DNA of 64,000 nt from Halospina sp040196175 (GTDB taxonomy: Bacteria; Pseudomonadota; Gammaproteobacteria; Pseudomonadales; Oleiphilaceae): NCBI RefSeq assembly GCF_040196175.1, contig NZ_JBEFNF010000005.1, forward strand, positions 124,001 to 188,000, in the 5' to 3' direction. The notes under the pieces were generated by a model. The model was not told where the DNA came from and ran no database searches. It saw only the letters and a list, made by a program, of their open reading frames with translations. How positions within the stretch are numbered: position 1 is the first letter of the stretch; each line of letters starts with the position of its first letter. Shown here one piece after another: positions 58,837 to 64,000 of this stretch. The position numbers and the translations under genes were made by a program.

Positions 58837-60513
58837 TCAGGGGGTATCCATGCAGGCCAGCAGCATGGCCCAGAATTCGGAGAAGTCATTCACGACCACG
58901 TCCGGTCGGTAGGGGTGATTGGTATCGGCTGGGAAGAGGCGGGTGAGTGCTGGTAGATCCCACTGGGCGCTGTTGAACAAAACTGCGGTCTGCCCAGCAC
59001 GCCGGGCGGCGCTTACATCCGTGGTGCTGTCGCCCACGTACCATATGCCCAGATCCGAGGGCTCGCCCAGTCGCTCTGCGGCCAGTAGCAGCTGGTCCGG
59101 ATGAGGCTTTCGGTGGGGAACGTCATCCCCACAGATGTTGATGGTGAACAGCTGCTCCCAGCCGCTTCCATCCACGAGCCGCAATTCATCCTCGAAGAAC
59201 TCGCGATCACGGTTGGTGATGACACCAATGTCCAGCGCCAGAGTGTTCAGTGTCGAAAGCAGCTCCCGCACGCGTGGTTCCAGAGGCAGAACGGCGCCGT
59301 AGTGGCGCCGGTAGTGATTCCGGAATACCTCGTGAGCCCGGTTTTTGCTCGCATCGTCCTCCCCGAAAAGAACTTCGAATATGTCTGTCCTGGAGATTTT
59401 GCGATCGGCCTGCACTTGCGGGTGGAGGCGGGAATGATCGCGCGCGTAATCCACCAGGCGCTGTTCTTCGGGGGAGCGGGCATTCGAGGAGGTGGCGATG
59501 TTATCCAGAAGGCCCAGTTGCCGCAGTTCCGGCAGCATGTCGTCCACCGCGTGATACATGGCGTCCAGTGTGTCGACCAGAGTGGCGTGCCAGTCGAAAA
59601 GGATGACCCGGGGCGGTGTCAGATTGACCACTGAGGGATGCCAGTCTGGCTCGACTCGGGGATCGGGTGGCTTGGGTGCGGGGTAAGGCGCCGGTCGCTC
59701 GGATTCCAGGATGGTGAGGGAGCGGCCTTCAAGGCTGTGTGCGATGCGCTCGGTCAGGGCTTCAAAAGAATGGGCGATGGCCACCGGATAGTGTTCAGGA
59801 TCCCCGGAAAAACGGCGTTCGATGTATTCCGGTTCCCATTGGCCACCGTTGAAGAACACCGGCGTAACACCAGCGTTGCCGGCCGTGATCATATCTGTGG
59901 TGCTGTCGCCAATATACCAGATGCGGGCATCCGCCGGATGCTGTGCGGCTTCGGTCGCTTTCAGAATGATGTCTGGATCAGGCTTGTAAGCAGTGATATC
60001 GCCGGCACAGACAGTGAGGTCGATCAGCGGCTGCCAGAGTCCACTATCAACCAGTGTCAACTCGCGCTCCAGAAATTCCCGGTTGCGGTTGGTGGCTATG
60101 CCCAGTTGGATGCCCGCCGCACGCCAGGCCCTGAGATAATCACCAATGCCCTCCTGGAATGGTGTGACCTCGCCGTAGTGATGGCGGTAACAGGCGTTAT
60201 AGGCTTCATGGGCAACCTGTTTTGCTCGGGTGTTGTTACCAAAGATGGCATTGAAAATGTCGGTGCGCGAAACGCGGCGCTCTGAGAGAATGCGCGGGTG
60301 GAGGCGGCGGAACAGGCGAATGTAGCGCACCAGCCGGGTGTCATCAGCTGTCTTGCACCACTCTTCCGGGAGCAATTCTTCCACCAGCCCGAGTTCTTCC
60401 AGCCGGGGCAGCATCTCTTCCATGGCCGAGAACATCGCATCGTGGGTATCCACGAGGGTCCCGTGCCAGTCAAAAAGGATGAGCTCAGGGGTCGGTGAGT
60501 CGGGCCAGTTCAC
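58837..60513 (-). CDS. Tandem HAD-like hydrolase (two fused copies)
   Basis: A 558-aa protein made of two homologous HAD domains (about residues 1-260 and 300-558). Motif I is FDWHGTLVDT (nucleophile Asp15) in the first and FDWHATLVDT (Asp307) in the second: the usual second Asp (+2) is His in both. Later motifs are present: ATNRNREF and ITNRDREF (motif II Thr), Lys in YKPDPD and RKPHPD, and YIGDSTTDM and YVGDSTTDV (motif IV). HAD enzymes mostly dephosphorylate small molecules; the DxH motif makes activity uncertain. It starts at GTG 60513 with GGAG upstream, overlapping the PilZ gene by 29 bases. Confidence 0.85.
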   Translation of the reverse strand: MNWPDSPTPELILFDWHGTLVDTHDAMFSAMEEMLPRLEELGLVEELLPEEWCKTADDTRLVRYIRLFRRLHPRILSERRVSRTDIFNAIFGNNTRAKQVAHEAYNACYRHHYGEVTPFQEGIGDYLRAWRAAGIQLGIATNRNREFLERELTLVDSGLWQPLIDLTVCAGDITAYKPDPDIILKATEAAQHPADARIWYIGDSTTDMITAGNAGVTPVFFNGGQWEPEYIERRFSGDPEHYPVAIAHSFEALTERIAHSLEGRSLTILESERPAPYPAPKPPDPRVEPDWHPSVVNLTPPRVILFDWHATLVDTLDAMYHAVDDMLPELRQLGLLDNIATSSNARSPEEQRLVDYARDHSRLHPQVQADRKISRTDIFEVLFGEDDASKNRAHEVFRNHYRRHYGAVLPLEPRVRELLSTLNTLALDIGVITNRDREFFEDELRLVDGSGWEQLFTINICGDDVPHRKPHPDQLLLAAERLGEPSDLGIWYVGDSTTDVSAARRAGQTAVLFNSAQWDLPALTRLFPADTNHPYRPDVVVNDFSEFWAMLLACMDTP

Positions 60514-60850
60514 GGTGCAGCTCCGCTTCGTCGCCCAGGTTTAGTTCTACCAGGCGCCGGAGGTGGGTAGCGCTGTCCAGATCCAGCGAGCGGCATTCAA
60601 AACCCAGCTGGTCATCTTCCTTGTGGCGCAATGTGGCACCCATAGTGATGCAGGTGCTGTTGTCTGAAAGCCAGACAGTTACGGTGTACCCATCACCGGG
60701 GTCACCACTGAAGTCTTTTGGTGCTTTCAGCAGGGCGCCATGGAGGGAGATATCCAATACCTGACTGGGCCAGATCCGGTCTCCCAGATGGATCTCGCAG
60801 AGGGCATCGAACAGGATGCGGCTGAAAACGCGACGTTCCTGGTTGGCCAT
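60485..60850 (-). CDS. PilZ domain protein
   Basis: A 121-aa single-domain PilZ protein with the c-di-GMP-binding motifs ERRVFSR (residues 5-11, R-x-x-x-R type) and DISLHGALL (about 34-42, D-x-S-x-x-G). It probably binds c-di-GMP and changes the activity of a partner. ATG 60850 is preferred; the in-frame TTG at 60856 would add two residues. The HAD gene starts inside its 3' end, so the two are coupled. Confidence 0.88.
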   Translation of the reverse strand: MANQERRVFSRILFDALCEIHLGDRIWPSQVLDISLHGALLKAPKDFSGDPGDGYTVTVWLSDNSTCITMGATLRHKEDDQLGFECRSLDLDSATHLRRLVELNLGDEAELHRELARLTDP

Positions 60851-60860
60851 GGGCAAACCT

Positions 60861-60902
60861 CATCAGGGCATTTCCTTCACTATAGTGAAAGATGCCCTGA
60901 TG
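60861..60902. repeat. 42-bp nested palindrome between ettA and PilZ gene
   Basis: Outer arms CATCAGGGCAT (60861-60871) and ATGCCCTGATG (60892-60902) are perfect inverted repeats. Inside them TTCACTATAGTGAA (60876-60889) is a perfect 14-base palindrome. There is no T-run, so it is not a textbook terminator. A minus-strand TATAGT lies at its centre and could be a -10 box for the PilZ gene, which would make the palindrome an operator. Confidence 0.65.
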
Positions 60903-60913
60903 GGGAAAATCGT

Positions 60914-62575
60914 TCAGGCAAGTTTTTTGTGCTTGACCCGTTTCGGTACCCAGGCGTCGTCGCCTTTGCGGGCGCGCAGGTCGCGGTCGTACTCTGAGAA
61001 GTTGCCCTCGAAGAAGACCACGTCGCCATCGCTTTCATAGGCCAGGATATGGGTGGCCACCCGGTCCAGGAACCAGCGGTCGTGGGAGATGATCATTGCA
61101 CAGCCGGGATAAACCAGCAGGGCCTCCTCGAGCGCGCGCAGGGTTTCCACGTCCAGGTCGTTGGTGGGTTCGTCCAGCAGGAGGACGTTGCCGCCTTCCT
61201 GCAGCAGCTTAGCCAGATGGACGCGACTGCGCTCACCGCCGGAAAGCTCCTTGATGCGCTTCTGCTGCTCGGCGCCCTTGAAATTGAAGCGCCCTACATA
61301 GGCTCGCGACTGGGTCTGGTATTGACCAACCTGGATGATGTCCTGGCCACCACTGATCTCCTCCCAGACGCTGTTTCCCTCATTGAGTTCGCGCATCTGG
61401 TCCACATAGGCCAGCTGTACCGACTCGCCCAGCACGATCTGGCCCTCGTCAGGCTCTTCGGTACCGATGATCATCCGGAACAGCGTTGACTTGCCCGCGC
61501 CGTTGCCGCCGATGATGCCAACAATGCTGGCTGGCGGTACGCTGAAGGTCAGATTTTCAAACAGAACCTCGTCGTCATAGCGTTTGGTGACGCCATCAAC
61601 CTCGATCACCTTATTGCCCAAGCGCGGCCCTGGCGGGATATAGAGCTCATTGGTCTCATTACGTTTCTGGAATTCCTGGGAATTGAGCTCCTCGAAGCGC
61701 TTGAGGCGGGCCTTGTTCTTGGACTGCTGGCCCTTGGCCTGGCTCTTCACCCATTCCAGCTCCTGCTGAACAGCCTTGCGCTGCGACGCTTCCTGTTTGG
61801 CTTCCTGCTGCAGGCGCTTTTCTTTTTGTTCCAGCCATTCGGTGTAGTTGCCCTGGAAGGGAATGCCCTGACCACGGTCCAGCTCCAGAATCCAACCTGC
61901 GACGTTGTCCAGGAAGTAACGGTCGTGCGTGATCGCCACCACTGTTCCCTGGAAGTCGTGCAGGAATCGCTCCAGCCAGGCCACACTCTCGGCGTCAAGG
62001 TGGTTGGTGGGCTCATCCAGCAGCAGCATGTCCGGGCTGGACAGCAACAGTCGGCACAACGCCACGCGCCGGCGCTCGCCGCCGGAAAGGTGACTCACCT
62101 GCGCATCCCAGGGCGGTAGACGCAGAGCCTCAGCGGCCACTTCCATGCGCCGCTGAATGTCGTGGCCCTCGGAGGCCTGAATGAAGGCTTCCAGCTCGCC
62201 CTGTTCCTGAGACAGAGCATCGAAGTCGGCGTCTGGCTCGGCGTAGGCGGCATAGATTTCGTCCAGCCTTGCCAGGGCCTTATGCACTCCTTCAACGGCC
62301 TCCTCAATCACTTCGCGCACGGTCTTGTCGTCGTCCAGTTCCGGCTCCTGAGGCAGATAGCCGATGTTAAGGCCGGGCAGTGGCCGCGCCTCGCCGACAT
62401 AGTCCGTCTCAACGCCGGCCATGATCCGCAGCAGGGTCGACTTGCCGGCGCCATTGAGGCCGAGAACGCCGATTTTGGCGCCGGGGAAGAAACTCAGGTT
62501 GATGTCCTTGAGGATTTCTTTTTTTGGAGGAACGACCTTGCCGAGGCCGCTCATGCTGAATACGTACTGAGCCAT
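60914..62575 (-). CDS. ettA: Energy-dependent translational throttle protein EttA (ABC-F)
   Basis: A 553-aa soluble ABC-F protein with two ATPase domains. Walker A motifs are GLNGAGKSTLL (about residues 39-49) and GGNGAGKSTLF in the second half. Signature motifs LSGGERRRVALCRLLL and LSGGERSRVHLAKLL are present, each followed by LLLDEPTN. EttA binds the ribosomal E site and gates the first steps of elongation according to ATP/ADP level. The length and the MAQYVFSMSGLGKVVPPKK start match the family. Confidence 0.97.
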   Translation of the reverse strand: MAQYVFSMSGLGKVVPPKKEILKDINLSFFPGAKIGVLGLNGAGKSTLLRIMAGVETDYVGEARPLPGLNIGYLPQEPELDDDKTVREVIEEAVEGVHKALARLDEIYAAYAEPDADFDALSQEQGELEAFIQASEGHDIQRRMEVAAEALRLPPWDAQVSHLSGGERRRVALCRLLLSSPDMLLLDEPTNHLDAESVAWLERFLHDFQGTVVAITHDRYFLDNVAGWILELDRGQGIPFQGNYTEWLEQKEKRLQQEAKQEASQRKAVQQELEWVKSQAKGQQSKNKARLKRFEELNSQEFQKRNETNELYIPPGPRLGNKVIEVDGVTKRYDDEVLFENLTFSVPPASIVGIIGGNGAGKSTLFRMIIGTEEPDEGQIVLGESVQLAYVDQMRELNEGNSVWEEISGGQDIIQVGQYQTQSRAYVGRFNFKGAEQQKRIKELSGGERSRVHLAKLLQEGGNVLLLDEPTNDLDVETLRALEEALLVYPGCAMIISHDRWFLDRVATHILAYESDGDVVFFEGNFSEYDRDLRARKGDDAWVPKRVKHKKLA

Positions 62576-62726
62576 GGAAGCAGTGTCCTGATCAGGAGTC
62601 GGGAAATGGAAGCGTGGTCTGTGCGTACGTTAACCAATCCCTGCGGTTGAGGCAATAAAGGCCACCAATGGCGGGGGGGTTGCGGCGCATTCCGGGAGGG
62701 CGGCTGTTATTCTCGCCCCTTTTCGG

Positions 62727-62732
62727 TAGAAT
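62727..62732 (+). promoter_or_regulatory. Possible -10 box of glyA promoter
   Basis: TAGAAT matches the sigma-70 -10 consensus at five of six positions. The -35 at 17 bases (CTGTTA, 62704-62709) is poor. It lies 105 bases before the glyA ATG, leaving a leader of about 95 bases. Confidence 0.35.
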
Positions 62733-62763
62733 AGGATTTCTGCAGGAGAGACCCCGAGAGTTC

Positions 62764-62844
62764 ATGATCGACCATTTTCTGGCAAGCAAAGGCGTTCCTC
62801 GGGGCGCGTCAATTGCCAGCACACGAGAGGCTGACAATGTTTAA
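62764..62844 (+). CDS. Possible 26-aa upstream ORF overlapping glyA start
   Basis: ATG 62764 opens a 26-codon frame (MIDHFLASKGVPRGASIAST and six more residues) that ends at TAA 62842-62844, overlapping the glyA ATG by 8 bases in another frame. The ribosome site (GAGAG, 62756-62760) is close to the ATG. It could couple translation to glyA or be chance. Confidence 0.25.
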   Translation: MIDHFLASKGVPRGASIASTREADNV

Positions 62845-64000
62845 GCGAGATATGACCATTGCCGGTTACGACGAGGAAGTCTGGAATGCCATGGAGGCGG
62901 AAGTCCGCCGACAGGAAGAGCATATCGAACTGATTGCGTCCGAAAACTACACCAGTCCACGCGTGATGGAAGCGCAGGGCTCGGCACTGACCAACAAGTA
63001 CGCTGAAGGGTACCCCGGTAAGCGCTACTATGGCGGTTGCGAGCATGTGGACGTGGTTGAGGAGATCGCCATCGAGCGAGCCAAGAAGCTTTTCGGGGCT
63101 GACTACGCCAACGTTCAGCCGCACTCCGGTTCCTCCGCCAACAACGCGGTCTATCTGGCTCTTATGAAGCCGGGTGAGACCGTGCTGGGCATGAGCCTGG
63201 ATGCCGGCGGGCACCTGACTCACGGTGCCAGCGTCAATTTCTCAGGCAAGATCTATAACGCCGTGCAGTACGGTCTTGATACAGAAACCGGCCTGCTTGA
63301 CTACGAAGAGATCGAGCGTCTGGCGGTTGAGAACCAGCCGAAAGTGGTTCTGGCCGGCTTCTCCGCCTATTCCCAGCAGCTCGACTTCAAGCGTTTCCGT
63401 GAAATCGCGGACAAGGTAGGCGCCTATCTGTTTGTTGATATGGCGCACTTCGCAGGTCTTGTTGCTGCCGGCGTTTATCCGAACCCGGTGCCCTATGCCG
63501 ATGTGGTCACCACCACGACCCACAAGACCCTGAGAGGCCCGCGTAGCGGTCTGATCCTGGCCAGGTCCAACCCCGATCTGGAGAAGAAGTTCAACTCCGC
63601 AGTTTTCCCGGGCAGCCAGGGTGGCCCGTTGATGCATGCCATCGCCGGCAAGGCGGTGTGCTTCAAGGAAGCCATGCAGGATGACTTCCGCGAGTATCAG
63701 CAGCGCGTGGTGCAAAACGCCCAGGCCATGGCCGAGGTGTTCCAGAAGCGTGGTTTTGATGTCATTTCCGGGGGCACCAAGAACCATCTGTTTCTGCTGA
63801 GCCTGATCAAGCAGGATATTACCGGCAAAGACGCCGATGCGGCGCTCAGCAAGGCCAACATCACGGTCAATAAGAATGCGGTCCCCAATGATCCGCGCTC
63901 GCCGTTCGTGACTTCCGGGTTGCGGATTGGTACACCGGCGATGACCACGCGTGGTTTCGGTGAAAGCGAGGCACGCGACCTGGCCGGCTGGATGTGTGAT
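62837..64000 (+). CDS. glyA: Serine hydroxymethyltransferase, 5' part
   Basis: The frame is open to the window end; 388 codons are present of about 415-420 expected. GlyA converts serine and tetrahydrofolate to glycine and 5,10-methylene-tetrahydrofolate using pyridoxal phosphate. Visible motifs are HIELIASENYTSPRVMEAQG (about residues 33-52), NKYAEGYPGKRYYGGCEHVD (about 54-73) and the PLP-binding lysine in VVTTTTHKTLRGPRSG (about 222-237). The start ATG 62837 has GAGAGG at 62825-62830. The leader before it is discussed as a possible structured RNA. Confidence 0.97.
   Translation, partial: MFKRDMTIAGYDEEVWNAMEAEVRRQEEHIELIASENYTSPRVMEAQGSALTNKYAEGYPGKRYYGGCEHVDVVEEIAIERAKKLFGADYANVQPHSGSSANNAVYLALMKPGETVLGMSLDAGGHLTHGASVNFSGKIYNAVQYGLDTETGLLDYEEIERLAVENQPKVVLAGFSAYSQQLDFKRFREIADKVGAYLFVDMAHFAGLVAAGVYPNPVPYADVVTTTTHKTLRGPRSGLILARSNPDLEKKFNSAVFPGSQGGPLMHAIAGKAVCFKEAMQDDFREYQQRVVQNAQAMAEVFQKRGFDVISGGTKNHLFLLSLIKQDITGKDADAALSKANITVNKNAVPNDPRSPFVTSGLRIGTPAMTTRGFGESEARDLAGWMCD

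Noticed and set aside
62733..62836. Glycine riboswitch before glyA
   Set aside because: A GGAGAGA start is present, but the GAAGGGGCAA-type core and the downstream CUCUCAGG element of glycine aptamers are absent.

Overview
This window is chromosomal DNA of a high-GC, Gram-negative gammaproteobacterium, probably a marine or halophilic member of the Pseudomonadales/Oceanospirillales (Marinobacter- or Halomonas-like). The lineage is inferred from the gltD-hemE and ettA-glyA neighbourhoods, Fur- and Pho-type operators, a DUF3450/TtpC/TonB2 energiser, a group-2 Mrp antiporter and PilZ/DUF1631/GGDEF/EAL signalling proteins. I see no tRNA, rRNA, CRISPR array, prophage or insertion sequence. Gene density is high and no gap without a gene exceeds about 300 bp.

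Layout. 1-7 kb: gltD (5'-truncated), hemE, radA, a BamA/TamA-type barrel, a lipoprotein hydrolase and a saccharopine-dehydrogenase-like enzyme. 7-13 kb: a leftward operon of two bacterial PH-domain membrane proteins and an unknown 631-aa membrane protein, with a divergent HDOD-GAF protein. 13-20 kb: a Fur-box-preceded FecA-like receptor, a GlxA-type AraC regulator, an acyl-CoA dehydrogenase/crotonase pair and an SDR. 20-25 kb: a DUF481 protein, two DUF4168 periplasmic proteins and a sensor kinase/sigma-54 activator pair laid out like ZraP-ZraSR. 25-31 kb: six-gene Mrp (mnhAB-C-D-E-F-G). 31-37 kb: DUF4112, a crotonase, a 104-bp palindromic element, copA/cueR with a mer-like operator, a VIT1/CCC1 transporter and a stand-alone Hen1-type methyltransferase. 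37-47.6 kb: a Pho-box-preceded TonB receptor and lipoprotein, then a second Pho-box-preceded operon (DUF3450, TtpC, ExbB, ExbD, TonB, TPR). 47.6-51.4 kb: a PilZ-DUF1631-GGDEF-EAL gene split by a +1 frameshift at an A7 run. 51.4-58.8 kb: an eight-gene translationally coupled operon (TPR, TPR, TPR lipoprotein, small exported protein, ExbB, ExbD, ExbD, AgmX/PglI-C TonB-like protein). 58.8-64 kb: a tandem HAD protein, a PilZ protein, ettA and the start of glyA.

The candidates for an undescribed system are: (1) the 51.4-58.8 kb operon, which looks like a proton-driven envelope machine related to Myxococcus Agl/Glt modules, with one of its two ExbD subunits lacking the conserved membrane Asp and c-di-GMP genes on both sides; (2) the ZraPSR-like circuit in which DUF4168 takes the place of ZraP, with visible sigma-54 promoters and paired palindromes 30 bp apart; (3) the PhoB-controlled TonB2/TtpC nutrient importer; and (4) the orphan Hen1 RNA methyltransferase. 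All functions are inferred from sequence features read by eye; no database search was run.
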